DNA of 64,000 nucleotides from Demequina flava (GTDB lineage: Bacteria; Actinomycetota; Actinomycetes; Actinomycetales; Demequinaceae). Below are positions 53,559-63,260 of the stretch, in pieces. A program made the position numbers and the translations under genes. Every line of letters starts with the position of its first letter. Position 1 is the first letter of the stretch. Location of the stretch: positions 1 to 64,000 of the forward strand of contig NZ_BBRA01000002.1 in assembly GCF_000975035.1 (NCBI RefSeq). The letters are read 5' to 3'. The notes under the pieces were generated by a model that saw only the letters and a list, made by a program, of their open reading frames with translations, did not search any database and was not told the DNA's origin.

Positions 53559-53738
53559 ATGCCTCAGACACATGCTTCCGGACAGCCCTACGAGGACGAT
53601 GCGCCCGAGCCCGCGGCAGCGCCCGCCAAGGCCGAGAACACTGACGCCCTTGACAGTCTGCTTGACGAGATTGACGACTCACTCCAGGTCAATGCCGAGC
53701 AGTTTGTGCGTTCCTTCGTGCAAAAGGGCGGGCAGTAA
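53559..53738 (+). CDS. pup: Pup, prokaryotic ubiquitin-like protein
   Basis: 59 residues, acidic and mostly disordered. The conserved C-terminal half reads DALDSLLDEIDDSLQ then NAEQFVRSFVQKGGQ. It ends in GGQ, so deamidation by Dop is required to give GGE for ligation to lysines. The lysine in VQKGGQ is the usual internal Lys near the end. It lies 22 bases after dop and 17 bases before pafA. Too short for many gene finders. Confidence 0.96.
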   Translation: MPQTHASGQPYEDDAPEPAAAPAKAENTDALDSLLDEIDDSLQVNAEQFVRSFVQKGGQ

Positions 53739-53755
53739 TCGCGTCCGCTACACCA

Positions 53756-55156
53756 GTGGGTGCCGAGGTGCCCGAACCGCTCGACGTTCCCGCGCATCGG
53801 CGCATCTTTGGGCTCGAAACTGAGTTCGGGCTACACCTCGACGCCCCCAACGCGCGCTCGGTAACCCCTGAAGAGGTGGCCGGGCATCTGTTCCGTTCCG
53901 TCGTGGAGTGGGGGCGCTCGTCCAATGTGTTCTTGACGAATGCATCGCGCCTGTACATCGATGTTGGCGCACACCCCGAATACGCGACTGCAGAGTGCGA
54001 CAACCTCACGGACCTGATTGCCTCGGATAAGGCGGGCGAGCGGATCGTCCACAACCTCATTGCCGACGGTGAACGACGGCTCCAAGAGGCCGGTATCGAC
54101 GGCACCATCCACCTGTACAAGAACAACACGGATTCCGCCGGCAACAGTTATGGCTGTCACGAGAACTATCTCGTGCGCCGCCGCGCGGACTTCAGGGCCT
54201 TCGCCTCGGCTCTCCTGCCATTCCTCATCACTCGCCAGATCGTGACGGGTGCAGGGTGCATTACGCGCACCCCAGATGGCGGGCACTTTAGCTTCTCACC
54301 GCGCGCGGATCACATGTGGGAGGGCCTCAGTTCCGCGACCACCAGGTCGCGTCCCATGATCAACACGCGCGATGAGCCACATGCGACGGCAGAGCTGTAC
54401 CGCCGCATGCACGTCATCGTCGGCGATTCCACGATGGCGGAGCCCACGGCGTTGCTCAAGGTCGGTGCCACCGATCTGATGCTGCGCTTGATGGAAGCGC
54501 ACGTGAAGCTCCCCGACTTCACGCTCGCCAACGAGATGCAGGCTATCCGGGCAGTGGCCCACGACATGACGGGACAGGCGACCGTTGAACTTGCAGACGG
54601 CCGTCACCTCACCGCAGTCCAGATTCAACAGGCATACCTCGATGAGGTGAGTTCCCACGTCGGTGGCGTGATCGAACGCACAGATGAAGTCGACCAAATT
54701 CTTGACCTCTGGGACCGCGGAATCCGGGCGGTACGGGACCAGGACTTCTCGCTCGTCGAGACGGAGTTGGACTGGGCAATCAAGCATCGGCTCGTGGAGC
54801 GCTACCGGGACCGCCTGGGCTGCCGCCTCGACGATCCGCGCCTTGCCCGACTGGAGATGGCCTTCCACGACGTGTCGCCGCAGCGCGGCTTGTACTACCG
54901 GCTGGTGGAGCAGGGGCTCATCAAGCGCATCATCGACGATGCCGCGATCGAGCGCGCGATGACGGTTGCTCCGCAAACCACCCGTGCCAAGCTCCGGGGC
55001 CGCTTCGTGGATGCCGCGCTGGCGTCTGGGCAGGACTTCACTGTGGACTGGGTGCACCTCAAACTCACGGGTGCTCACCAGACGATTCTCTTGAAGGATC
55101 CCTTTCGCAACGACGATGCCCGAGTCGACGCGCTTGTGGCGAAACTTGACGCTTAG
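53756..55156 (+). CDS. pafA: PafA, Pup-protein ligase
   Basis: 466 residues. It joins the Pup C-terminal glutamate to substrate lysines using ATP. The N-terminal RRIFGLETEFGLHLD carries the metal-binding Glu, and the conserved NNTDSAGNSYGCHENYLV and FSPRADHMWEGLSSATTRSR distinguish it from Dop. The C-terminal domain is normal. GTG 53756 is the first in-frame start; GTG 53768 is possible. It directly follows pup, where prcB and prcA lie in proteasome-bearing relatives. Confidence 0.95.
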   Translation: MGAEVPEPLDVPAHRRIFGLETEFGLHLDAPNARSVTPEEVAGHLFRSVVEWGRSSNVFLTNASRLYIDVGAHPEYATAECDNLTDLIASDKAGERIVHNLIADGERRLQEAGIDGTIHLYKNNTDSAGNSYGCHENYLVRRRADFRAFASALLPFLITRQIVTGAGCITRTPDGGHFSFSPRADHMWEGLSSATTRSRPMINTRDEPHATAELYRRMHVIVGDSTMAEPTALLKVGATDLMLRLMEAHVKLPDFTLANEMQAIRAVAHDMTGQATVELADGRHLTAVQIQQAYLDEVSSHVGGVIERTDEVDQILDLWDRGIRAVRDQDFSLVETELDWAIKHRLVERYRDRLGCRLDDPRLARLEMAFHDVSPQRGLYYRLVEQGLIKRIIDDAAIERAMTVAPQTTRAKLRGRFVDAALASGQDFTVDWVHLKLTGAHQTILLKDPFRNDDARVDALVAKLDA

Positions 55157-55163
55157 CGCCAGG

Positions 55164-55169
55164 TAGAAT
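55164..55169 (+). promoter_or_regulatory. Candidate -10 element for the FKBP-like gene
   Basis: TAGAAT lies 36 bases before ATG 55206, leaving a leader with a GAGAGGA ribosome site (55193-55199). No well-spaced -35 is visible. Confidence 0.4.
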
Positions 55170-55205
55170 CGTCCGTTCCGTCTGCTTTGTCTGAGAGGAC
55201 CACTC

Positions 55206-56186
55206 ATGCGTAGGGCTTTTGCTGTCATGGCGACCGGTGCCGTGGCGCTGAGCGCATGCACGGGACCGTCACCGTCACCCAGCGTGTCGCCGTCGATGGT
55301 CGGTGACATCTCATCGATCGTCGTCGGTCAGAGCGATACCCAGGCGCCGTCGCTGGAGTACACGCCCGGCCTCGAATACTCCGACGAGCAGGTCGAGGTG
55401 CTGTGGGACGGCGAAGGCGAGGCGCTGACATCTGGGCAGTCGTTGCTCCTTGATGTCTACGGTGAGTCCCTGGACTCAAGCGACGTGGTGATCAACACCT
55501 TCGATGGTTCTCCTGAGCCCTACATCTTGACCCCTGACTCCGTCGGAGGCGCACTGTACGACGCGTTGCTGGACGCGCACGTGGGTGCGCGCATCATGGT
55601 GGTCGAGCCCTCGGAAGTCATCGAGAACGCCGAAGGCGTTGAAGTGGGAGACGGTGCAAACGTCGACAACTCCGCCGAGGGCGAAGCGCCGCCGGTCGCA
55701 CTCGTCGTTGACGTTCGCTCCGAGCACGCGGTAGGCGCGGCTCAGCCAGCGCCAAAGACCATGCCCGAAGTAGTCGTCGGGGATGGCGGCGTGCCCCGGG
55801 TCGTGGTTGACCCGGAAGCACCACCCGTCACCGACCTGCAAGTAGCCACCCTGATCAAGGGTGTGGGCCCGCAGATCACCCCGAGCTCGCGCGCGCTCAT
55901 CAACTACACGATGTTCTACTACGCCGATGGTGAGATCGAGGGCGAGGACAGTCCTGAGTCCTGGAGCGCTGGCGATGTCTTCGACACCACGTGGGACGTC
56001 GACCGTGCTCCGTACCTTCTCGATATGGCATCCGGAAGCGTCGTCACGGGACTGTCACAGGGCCTACTGGACCAGACAGAAGGATCGCAGGTCGAGCTAC
56101 TCGTTCCGGGCGCAATGGGCTATCCCTCGCGTGGCACGATGGTGATTGTCGTCGACATCCTCGACGTGTGGAATTCGGAGACTTAA
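55206..56186 (+). CDS. FKBP-like lipoprotein, two divergent domains
   Basis: 326 residues. A lipoprotein signal (RRAFAVMATGAVALSAC) places the acylated Cys at about residue 18, so it is anchored outside the membrane. Two FKBP-like regions follow (about 60-145 and 225-326). The second has INYTMFYYADGE, a weak version of the usual NYTGxLxDG, and GLSQGLLDQTEGSQVELLVP with PSRGTMVIVVDILDV. The first is more degenerate. Residues of the isomerase pocket are partly missing, so it may be a chaperone only. FKBP-type genes are often next to pafA in actinobacteria. The next gene starts directly after the stop. Confidence 0.8.
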   Translation: MRRAFAVMATGAVALSACTGPSPSPSVSPSMVGDISSIVVGQSDTQAPSLEYTPGLEYSDEQVEVLWDGEGEALTSGQSLLLDVYGESLDSSDVVINTFDGSPEPYILTPDSVGGALYDALLDAHVGARIMVVEPSEVIENAEGVEVGDGANVDNSAEGEAPPVALVVDVRSEHAVGAAQPAPKTMPEVVVGDGGVPRVVVDPEAPPVTDLQVATLIKGVGPQITPSSRALINYTMFYYADGEIEGEDSPESWSAGDVFDTTWDVDRAPYLLDMASGSVVTGLSQGLLDQTEGSQVELLVPGAMGYPSRGTMVIVVDILDVWNSET

Positions 56187-56957
56187 ATGGGCGTAGCAGT
56201 AAGGGTCATTCCCTGCCTCGACGTTGATGCGGGCAGGGTCGTCAAGGGCGTCAACTTTGTTGACTTGCGCGATGCCGGCGACCCCGTTGAGCTCGCATCC
56301 GCCTACGGTGCTGCCGGTGCCGACGAGGTCACTTTCCTCGACGTGACGGCTTCATCGGCTAATCGCGCCACGACGCACGACGTTGTTGGCCGCACGGCCG
56401 AGCAGGTCTTTGTGCCGTTGACCGTTGGCGGGGGAGTGCGCACGGTTGAGGATGTTGACACATTGCTGCGCGCAGGCGCGGACAAGGTGGGAGTGAACAC
56501 TGCCGCCATTGCTCGTCCGGAGCTCATTGCCGAGATCGCGGAGCGCTTCGGTGCGCAGGTTCTCGTCCTGTCTGTCGACGCCCGCCGGTGCCAAGGCGAC
56601 ACGTCCACTCCGTCGGGCTACGAGGTAACCACGCACGGTGGCCGTGAAGGCACAGGCATCGACGCGGTGGAATGGGCTGTGCGCGGCGAACAACTCGGCG
56701 CCGGAGAAATCCTGTTGAACTCCATGGACGCCGACGGCACCACCGACGGCTTCGATCTCGAGATGCTGCGCGCGGTGCGCGGACAAGTCTCGATTCCACT
56801 CATTGCCTCGGGCGGCGCGGGTACTGTCGACCACTTTGTCGAGGCGGCCAAAGCCGGTGCGGACGCGGTCCTCGCGGCAAGCGTCTTCCACTTCGGGAAA
56901 CTATCTATTGAGCAGGTCAAGAACCACATGCGTAGCCACGGAATCGAGGTGCGGTGA
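56187..56957 (+). CDS. hisF: HisF, imidazole glycerol phosphate synthase cyclase subunit
   Basis: A 256-residue TIM barrel. [20 protein letters not shown] at the N-terminus has the catalytic Asp, and the second catalytic Asp is in [16 protein letters not shown]. With HisH it makes imidazole glycerol phosphate and AICAR. It starts directly after the FKBP stop and overlaps the ABC exporter gene by 4 bases. hisI follows after the exporter pair, so the his segment is interrupted by transport genes. Confidence 0.96.
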   Translation: MGVAVRVIPCLDVDAGRVVKGVNFVDLRDAGDPVELASAYGAAGADEVTFLDVTASSANRATTHDVVGRTAEQVFVPLTVGGGVRTVEDVDTLLRAGADKVGVNTAAIARPELIAEIAERFGAQVLVLSVDARRCQGDTSTPSGYEVTTHGGREGTGIDAVEWAVRGEQLGAGEILLNSMDADGTTDGFDLEMLRAVRGQVSIPLIASGGAGTVDHFVEAAKAGADAVLAASVFHFGKLSIEQVKNHMRSHGIEVR

Positions 56958-58828
56958 GCACTCCGTCTGACGCCGCAACCGACTACCGACTTTCAGGATC
57001 GTTCAACCGCAAAGCATTTCAACTTTTGCGGCACGCGATTCGCACCGAGCGGCTGCGGTTCAGCCTTGCCATTACCTTCGCGGCGCTCTTCTCCCTCCTG
57101 ACAGTCCTTTTCGGCACCCTCCTGGGTGACATCACCGACGCTGTGGTGATCCCCGCGGTCGAGGGCGACCCCATTCAGGGCGTGTGGGGAGACATGACGC
57201 AGGACCCCATCACCGCAATCTGGATTGCAGGTGGCGCTTTCCTCGCGATCGGTCTTGTCAACGCTGTCCTGGTGGGCCTGCGCCGTGGTGTGCAGGGAAT
57301 CGCGGTGGCCGGTGTGGCCGCGCGCCACCGCGGCGTGGTCGCCGACGCCCTGGCAAGCCTGCCTCTTGGCTGGCACCGCGCGAACCCGTCGGGCCGTCTG
57401 TTGTCGGCAATGTCGTCGGACTCCGAGTCCGCCACCAACACGCTGCACCCATTCGCCTTCACGGTCGGATCATTCGTCATGATGTTCGCGGCCGGCTGGT
57501 CCATGTGGCGCATGGACCCGTGGCTGGCAGTGACGGGCCTCGCAGTCGTTCCCGTGATCTTCGCGATCAACCTGGCGTACGAGAAGATCATCACGCCCCG
57601 GTGGGACCTCGGACAGTCGCGTCGCGCTGAGGTGTCCACGATCGCCCACGAGAGCTTTGAGGGCGGCACTGTCGTCAAGGCGCTGGGCGCCGAGAACATC
57701 GAGAGCGAGCGGTTCCGCGAGTCCGTGTTTGCGCTACGTGACGCCGACATCAAGGTGGGGCGCACCAGTGCGTGGTTTGAGCCCATGATGGACCTGGTGG
57801 TGCCGTTGGGCTCTGTTGCGCTCATGGTCGTCGGGGCGATTCGGGCCGATGCTGGGTTCGTTTCCGTAGGCGACGTGGTCTCCGCCATTTATTTGGTGAC
57901 ACTGATGGCGGTTCCGATCCGAGGGCTCGGATGGGTCTTGGGCCAGATGCCTCAGGCACTCGTGGCGTTCCGCCGCGTCGGAGAAATTGCCCAGGCCGCT
58001 ACCGAGGTAGACGAGCCGGGAGACACTCCGATCGCGCGTGACGGCGCGGGCCAGATGAGCTTCTCAGGCGCGGACATCGGCGCTGACGACGGGGACGGCA
58101 ACCTTGTGACCATCCTGCGCGACGTGTCGCTGGACCTGACACCAGGAACCGTCACGGCACTCGTGGGCGCGACAGGATCCGGAAAGTCCACGGTGGCATT
58201 GGCCGCATCGCGACTTGCCAGCCCCACGGCCGGCACGGTTGCTTTGGATGACACCGACCTAGAAACAATCGCGAGCCTGGGTGACCACGTCGCCCTCGTT
58301 CCGCAGACGGCGTTTGTCTTCGCTGGCACAGTGCGCGAGAACGTGACACTCGGCGGCGACTTCACGGACGACGAGGTCTGGACCGCATTGCGCAGCGCCA
58401 ATGTCACCGACGTTGTCGAGAAGCTGGCTCGCGACGGCGGATCTGGTTTGGACGCGACCTTGGCCGAGCGAGGTATGAACCTCTCGGGTGGCCAGCGTCA
58501 GCGCATCGCGTTGGCGCGAGCGTTGGTCCGCCACCCGCGCGTGCTCGTCCTAGACGACGCGACAAGTGCCGTCGATCCGCGCGTCGAGCAAGAGATCCTC
58601 CGTGGACTCAACGCGGACGGCAATGGTCCTACGGTCTTGATCATCGCTTACCGATTGGCCTCGATTCTGCTCGCAGATCATGTGGTCCACGTCGAGTCGG
58701 GATCCGTGGTGGACTCCGGTTCCCACGACGATCTCGTCAAACGCGACGCGGGGTATCGGGAACTGGTCCTCGCCTATGAAGAGGATTCCAAACGGCAGGC
58801 TGAACAGGAAGCGGGGTACATCGGATGA
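56954..58828 (+). CDS. ABC exporter half, degenerate ATPase partner
   Basis: 624 residues: six membrane helices (about 30-320) followed by an ATPase domain. Walker A is [14 protein letters not shown] and the signature is canonical ([16 protein letters not shown]). Walker B reads [13 protein letters not shown], with Asp where the catalytic Glu should be, and the switch His is replaced by Tyr in LIIAYRLAS. Such changes mark the non-hydrolysing site of a heterodimeric exporter. Its partner is the next gene (4-base overlap). Substrate unknown. GTG start inside the hisF end. Confidence 0.9.
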   Translation: MSTPSDAATDYRLSGSFNRKAFQLLRHAIRTERLRFSLAITFAALFSLLTVLFGTLLGDITDAVVIPAVEGDPIQGVWGDMTQDPITAIWIAGGAFLAIGLVNAVLVGLRRGVQGIAVAGVAARHRGVVADALASLPLGWHRANPSGRLLSAMSSDSESATNTLHPFAFTVGSFVMMFAAGWSMWRMDPWLAVTGLAVVPVIFAINLAYEKIITPRWDLGQSRRAEVSTIAHESFEGGTVVKALGAENIESERFRESVFALRDADIKVGRTSAWFEPMMDLVVPLGSVALMVVGAIRADAGFVSVGDVVSAIYLVTLMAVPIRGLGWVLGQMPQALVAFRRVGEIAQAATEVDEPGDTPIARDGAGQMSFSGADIGADDGDGNLVTILRDVSLDLTPGTVTALVGATGSGKSTVALAASRLASPTAGTVALDDTDLETIASLGDHVALVPQTAFVFAGTVRENVTLGGDFTDDEVWTALRSANVTDVVEKLARDGGSGLDATLAERGMNLSGGQRQRIALARALVRHPRVLVLDDATSAVDPRVEQEILRGLNADGNGPTVLIIAYRLASILLADHVVHVESGSVVDSGSHDDLVKRDAGYRELVLAYEEDSKRQAEQEAGYIG

Positions 58829-60609
58829 GCGACTCTCAGCCCGACATCACCACCTTCCGCGGCATGCTCAAGCGCGGTCTGCAGGTCAGCCCCGAGATTC
58901 GTAAAGGATTGTGGTTCACGCTGACGTTGGCGGCCGTCGCCGCCTCGGGAAGAGCGGCCGTCCCGTTCCTGACCCAGCGCATCACCGACTTCGGCCTCCT
59001 CGCCCCCACGGGCGTCGACGTCGAGTACGTGGTGCGGTTGGCGATTGCTGGCGCCATCGTGCTCGTCTTCACGGCGATTCTCGCGTGGCGCGTCCGCGTG
59101 CGCATGGTGTCTGCCTCGGAAAAGGGACTCGCCACGCTGCGTATCCGGGCCTTCGATAAAGTCCACGAGCTGTCAGTGCTGACTCAGAACGAGGAGCAGC
59201 GCGGACGCTATGTCTCGCGCGTCACCGGCGACGTCGAGACCATGCGTGACCTCATGCAGTGGACTGGCGCGGCGATGATGATTGCCGCTCTCGAGTCGAC
59301 CATTGTGTTCCTCGTCATGCTGGCCTACTCGTGGCAGCTGTCGCTGATCATCCTGCTGGCGTTCTTGCCGATGGTGGGGTCCCTCATCTGGATTCAGCCG
59401 CGCGTTCGTGAGGCATTCCGCCACGTGCGCGAGCAGATGGCTGACCTGCTTGGCCGGACCTCAGAGCAGATCGTCGGTGTTGCCACGATCCGCGCGTATG
59501 GCGTGCAGCAGCGCATGCGCGATGAGCTCCACCAGGAGAACGAGGACATTCTGAAGGCAGAGCGCCGAGCGTCCCTGCTCGCTTCGGTGAACTTCTCGTC
59601 CACGGTCATCGGCCAGTCGCTCGCCACCGGTTTGGCGCTCGTAGGCGGAACCATCATGGCGGTGGGCGGCTCGATGTCTGTCGGTACCGTCGTGGCGATG
59701 GCCTTCTTGGTCTATCAGTTCTCCGGTCCGCTGATGTGGATCATCGAGATGCTCGCAGAGATGCAGCGCGCCGTCGTTGGTTGGCGTCGGGTCCTCGAAC
59801 TCGTCGACCAGGAAGTCACTGTGAAGGACCCCGGCGAAGACGGAACGCCGATCCCTCACGGTCGTGGCGACCTTGACGTTGAGGGCGTCCGCCTGACGTA
59901 TCCCGGCGGCCCGGAGGTGCTCAAGGGCGTTGACCTCAACGTCCCAGCGGGGAAGCGGATTGCGCTTGTGGGTACGACAGGATCGGGAAAGACATCCCTT
60001 GCGCGCCTGATGTCGCGGTTCTTCGATCCCTCTGGCGGATCGGTTCGCGTCGGGGGAGTGGACCTCAAGGACGTCCCCCACGGCTCGCTGCGTCGGTCCG
60101 TCGCCGTGGTGCCGCAGGAGGGGTTCCTCTTCGATGGGTCCATCTTGTCGAACCTGGCGTATGCCCTTCCAGAGGCCTCACCCGAGGATCTCGCCCATCG
60201 ATCGCTTGCTGCATTCGAGTCGCTCGGCCTCGAGGGCTGGGTTGACGCGCTTCCGCTTGGCCTCGACACGCAAGTTGGGCCACGCGGAGAGTTGCTCAGC
60301 GCAGGAGAACGCCAGTTGGTGTCGATTGCTCGGGCGTACCTGCGCGACCCGGATCTGTTGATTCTTGACGAGGCGACGAGTGCCGTCGACCCCGCGACCG
60401 AGGTGCGCATTTCACGGGCCCTCGAAGGCTTGATGCAGGGCCGCACCGCCGTCGTCATTGCGCACAGGTTGTCGACCGCCGAGCGTGCCGACATCGTGGG
60501 TGTCATGGAGCACGGCGAGCTGATTGAAGTGGGTCCGCACCGTGAACTGGTCAATGCCGGCGGCGTGTACGCGTCGCTGCACCAGGCATGGGTGTCGCAG
60601 ACGCGGTGA
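58825..60609 (+). CDS. ABC exporter half, catalytic ATPase partner
   Basis: 594 residues, six membrane helices then an ATPase domain. Walker A is [13 protein letters not shown], Walker B is [13 protein letters not shown] with the catalytic Glu, and the switch is VVIAHRLST with His. The signature is altered to [15 protein letters not shown]. Together with the intact LSGGQ of its partner this forms one canonical and one degenerate site, as in heterodimeric multidrug or lipid exporters. It overlaps the partner by 4 bases. Confidence 0.9.
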   Translation: MSDSQPDITTFRGMLKRGLQVSPEIRKGLWFTLTLAAVAASGRAAVPFLTQRITDFGLLAPTGVDVEYVVRLAIAGAIVLVFTAILAWRVRVRMVSASEKGLATLRIRAFDKVHELSVLTQNEEQRGRYVSRVTGDVETMRDLMQWTGAAMMIAALESTIVFLVMLAYSWQLSLIILLAFLPMVGSLIWIQPRVREAFRHVREQMADLLGRTSEQIVGVATIRAYGVQQRMRDELHQENEDILKAERRASLLASVNFSSTVIGQSLATGLALVGGTIMAVGGSMSVGTVVAMAFLVYQFSGPLMWIIEMLAEMQRAVVGWRRVLELVDQEVTVKDPGEDGTPIPHGRGDLDVEGVRLTYPGGPEVLKGVDLNVPAGKRIALVGTTGSGKTSLARLMSRFFDPSGGSVRVGGVDLKDVPHGSLRRSVAVVPQEGFLFDGSILSNLAYALPEASPEDLAHRSLAAFESLGLEGWVDALPLGLDTQVGPRGELLSAGERQLVSIARAYLRDPDLLILDEATSAVDPATEVRISRALEGLMQGRTAVVIAHRLSTAERADIVGVMEHGELIEVGPHRELVNAGGVYASLHQAWVSQTR

Positions 60610-60664
60610 CGGTGGGCCGGGCCGATGCTCGGGAGAGTTGGCAGGTCGTGGAAGGATAGGCGCC

Positions 60665-61024
60665 ATGTCATTGGATGCGGGTATTCGCGATTCCCTCAAG
60701 CGTAATTCCGACGGTCTTGTCTGCGCAGTTGTGCAGGAGCGAGACAGCCGCGAGGTGTTGATGGTTGCGTGGATGAACGATGAGGCGTTGGCGCTGACTC
60801 TCAGTTCGGGCCGGGCGGTGTACTGGAGCCGTTCGCGCCAGGAACTGTGGCGCAAGGGCGATACATCTGGACACATTCAAGAAGTCCACTCGGTGGACCT
60901 TGACTGCGACGGCGATGCGCTGCTGCTCACTGTGACGCAAACGGGACCTGCGTGCCACACGGGCACGACAAGCTGCTTCGAGGCCGGCGGGACCCTGGCG
61001 ATGGCCGGGAAGGGCGAGCAGTGA
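60665..61024 (+). CDS. hisI: HisI, phosphoribosyl-AMP cyclohydrolase
   Basis: A 119-residue zinc enzyme of histidine synthesis. The metal-binding block [28 protein letters not shown] with two Cys and a His, and the N-terminal [16 protein letters not shown] are typical. The start ATG 60665 has GAAGGA at 60651-60656. It overlaps trpE by 4 bases. One copy of the GGCCGATGC motif lies upstream at 60620, between genes. HisE is not fused. Confidence 0.94.
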   Translation: MSLDAGIRDSLKRNSDGLVCAVVQERDSREVLMVAWMNDEALALTLSSGRAVYWSRSRQELWRKGDTSGHIQEVHSVDLDCDGDALLLTVTQTGPACHTGTTSCFEAGGTLAMAGKGEQ

Positions 61025-62571
61025 CGTCGGCGCCGGAGAACATCGAATGGGGTCAGACCTGGCCAACCCTGGAGACATTCGTCGAGTTGGGTCGGACACA
61101 TCGCGTTGTGCCGGTGGTGCGCAAGGTCTTGGCCGACGGTCTGACGCCCATCGCGGTGTACCGCGCCCTTGCGCAGGAGCGCCCCGGTACCTTCATCCTC
61201 GAATCCGCCGACCCCGATGGCGCTCGTGGCCGTTTCTCCTTTGTCGGCGTGAACTCGCGCGCCACGCTCTCGGTGCGCGGCGATGACGCTTCGTGGTCTG
61301 GAGACGTGCCAGTCGGTCTTGACGATGGCGCACCGCTGACCACGATCCGTGACGTTTTGCGCGAGCTGAACACGGACTCGATCCCCGGCATGCCGCCGCT
61401 GACTGGTGGCATGGTCGGAGTGTTGGGATGGGACATCATCCGTCAGTGGGAGCCCACACTCCCTGCGAAGGCACCACGAGAGATCGATGTGCCCGACGTG
61501 ATGCTGCTGCTCGCGACGGACATTGCTGCGATCGACCACTACGACGGATCCGTGTGGCTCATTGCCAACGCGATTAATGGCAACGCGCAGGCGACCGGCA
61601 TTGAAGACGCGCATGCCGATGCTGTCGCACGGCTGGACCGCATGGAGATTGCGCTCGCCGGGGCCGAGTCCGGTGACGTGTGGACGTTGGATCCCGACAT
61701 CGAAGAACCTCAGATGCGCCAGCGCAGCGCGCCAGGGGAGTACGAGGCGGCTGTGCGTTTCGCGAAGGAAGCCATTCGCGATGGGGAAGTCTTCCAGATG
61801 GTGCCGTCGCAGCGGTTCGACGTGGACTGCCCCGCGAAGCCGCTGGACGTATACCGCGTGCTCCGCACGCTCAATCCGTCGCCGTACATGTACTACTTCC
61901 AACTTCGCGATGATGAAGATCGTGACTTTGCGGTTGTAGGAGCGAGTCCCGAGTCCTTGGCAGCCGTCAAGGACGGGCGGGTGTCGACATTCCCGATCGC
62001 CGGCTCGCGGCCACGAGGGTCCTCGGTGGTTGAGGATCAGCGACTCGAGGACGAGCTGCTGGCGGACCCGAAGGAAATCGCGGAGCACGTGATGCTCGTC
62101 GATCTCGCCCGCAACGACCTCGTGAAGGTGTGCGAGCCGACGTCGGTCGAGGTGCTCGAGTTCATGAAGGTCAACCGCTACAGCCACATCATGCACATTT
62201 GCTCGACCGTGGTCGGTGCCCTCGAACCGCAGTACGGCCCGGTTGATGTGTTGTCCGCGACCTTCCCCGCCGGCACTTTGTCGGGCGCGCCGAAGCCTCG
62301 CGCGATCGCGCTGATTGACGAGATTGAGCCCACGCGCCGCGCTTACTACGGAGGCGCGGTCGGGTACTTCGACTTCGCCGGCAATATGGACATGGCGATC
62401 ACTATCCGCACCGCCCTGATCGAAAGCGGCGTGGCGCACGTCCAGGCTGGGGCGGGAGTCGTTGCAGACTCCGTGCCCGCCTCTGAAGACCAAGAGACCA
62501 AGGACAAGGCAGCCGCGATGGTGCGCGCCGTGCGCATGGCGTGTCGCCTGACGTCCACCACCACTGACTAG
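61021..62571 (+). CDS. trpE: Anthranilate synthase component I
   Basis: 516 residues from GTG 61021, in a GTGA overlap with hisI. It makes anthranilate from chorismate. The N-terminal tryptophan-binding region includes [19 protein letters not shown]. The chorismate-binding core has [19 protein letters not shown] and PIAGSRPRG, and the C-terminal [15 protein letters not shown] and [10 protein letters not shown]. No trpG or leader with Trp codons is seen next to it. Order hisI-trpE-small protein-trpC agrees with Rv1606-Rv1611. Confidence 0.95.
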   Translation: MTSAPENIEWGQTWPTLETFVELGRTHRVVPVVRKVLADGLTPIAVYRALAQERPGTFILESADPDGARGRFSFVGVNSRATLSVRGDDASWSGDVPVGLDDGAPLTTIRDVLRELNTDSIPGMPPLTGGMVGVLGWDIIRQWEPTLPAKAPREIDVPDVMLLLATDIAAIDHYDGSVWLIANAINGNAQATGIEDAHADAVARLDRMEIALAGAESGDVWTLDPDIEEPQMRQRSAPGEYEAAVRFAKEAIRDGEVFQMVPSQRFDVDCPAKPLDVYRVLRTLNPSPYMYYFQLRDDEDRDFAVVGASPESLAAVKDGRVSTFPIAGSRPRGSSVVEDQRLEDELLADPKEIAEHVMLVDLARNDLVKVCEPTSVEVLEFMKVNRYSHIMHICSTVVGALEPQYGPVDVLSATFPAGTLSGAPKPRAIALIDEIEPTRRAYYGGAVGYFDFAGNMDMAITIRTALIESGVAHVQAGAGVVADSVPASEDQETKDKAAAMVRAVRMACRLTSTTTD

Positions 62572-62574
62572 ACT
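62569..62574 (+). promoter_or_regulatory. Candidate -10 element after trpE
   Basis: TAGACT overlaps the trpE stop, 31 bases before ATG 62606. It would give a short leader with AAGGAG at 62595-62600. Confidence 0.4.
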
Positions 62575-62605
62575 TTGGCACGCCCAACCCAAGCAAGGAG
62601 CACGC

Positions 62606-62842
62606 ATGTCCAGCATTGAGATCGCCCCGGAAGATCTCCCTGAGGTCGCCCACACCAACCACGGCCGCACCACCGCCGCTTGGGTGACGAACATTGGCCT
62701 CGTGATTGGTGCCCTCATCGCCTCGATCGCGATGGCATTCCCCGTCTGGCCAGTTGTCTGGGTCGGCGTCGCCGTGTGCGCCGTGGCCCTCATCGTTGGC
62801 GGAGTTCTCCGTGCGCTCGGACACGGTCAGCCGCTAACCTGA
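62606..62842 (+). CDS. HGxxPAAW-like small membrane protein
   Basis: 78 residues with two membrane segments (VTNIGLVIGALIASIAMAFP and VVWVGVAVCAVALIVGGVL). The stretch NHGRTTAAWVT corresponds to the HGxxPAAW motif of a small actinobacterial family found between trpE and trpC, with Thr in place of Pro. Function unknown. A ribosome site AAGGAG lies at 62595-62600. Confidence 0.75.
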   Translation: MSSIEIAPEDLPEVAHTNHGRTTAAWVTNIGLVIGALIASIAMAFPVWPVVWVGVAVCAVALIVGGVLRALGHGQPLT

Positions 62843-62882
62843 CCAGGTACGCGCACGCGTAGAACTTCAAAGGAGAACACCA

Positions 62883-63254
62883 ATGTCTGATCTACCCCCT
62901 CCCTCCCAGCCGCCTAGTCAGCCGCCCTACGGTGGTCAGCCGCCTTACGGCTCCGCTCCGCCCCCCGGTGGGTTTGGTGGCGCGTCCGAGGAAAAGAACA
63001 GCCTCGGCACGTGGGCACTGGTTCTCGGAATCTTGAGTTTCGTCTGCTGTGGTGTCATCGCAGCCATCATCGCCATCGTCGTGGGAAAGCAGTCGATGAC
63101 TGCCGCTGAGCAGGGCCTGGCAACCAACGGAACGCTGGGTAAGGTCGGCTGGATTCTCGGTTGGGTCAACGTGGCCCTGACCATCGTCGCCGTGGTCATC
63201 TACGGAATCCTGTTCGCGACCGGCACCTTCACGCTTGACGACTTCTCGTACTAA
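62883..63254 (+). CDS. DUF4190 domain membrane protein with Pro/Gly-rich N-terminus
   Basis: 123 residues. The first 35 are Pro, Gly, Ser and Tyr-rich (PPYGGQPPYGSAPPPGG). Then come two membrane helices with the DUF4190 pattern (LGTWALVLGILSFVCCGVIA, then VGKQSMTAAEQGLATNG, then VGWILGWVNVALTIVAVVIY). Function unknown. AAGGAG at 62870-62875. Confidence 0.8.
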   Translation: MSDLPPPSQPPSQPPYGGQPPYGSAPPPGGFGGASEEKNSLGTWALVLGILSFVCCGVIAAIIAIVVGKQSMTAAEQGLATNGTLGKVGWILGWVNVALTIVAVVIYGILFATGTFTLDDFSY

Positions 63255-63260
63255 ACCGCT

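Noticed and set aside
53739-53755. Search for proteasome subunit genes between pup and pafA
   Set aside because: Only 17 bases lie there. No N-terminal-threonine beta-subunit or alpha-subunit sequence is seen anywhere in the window.
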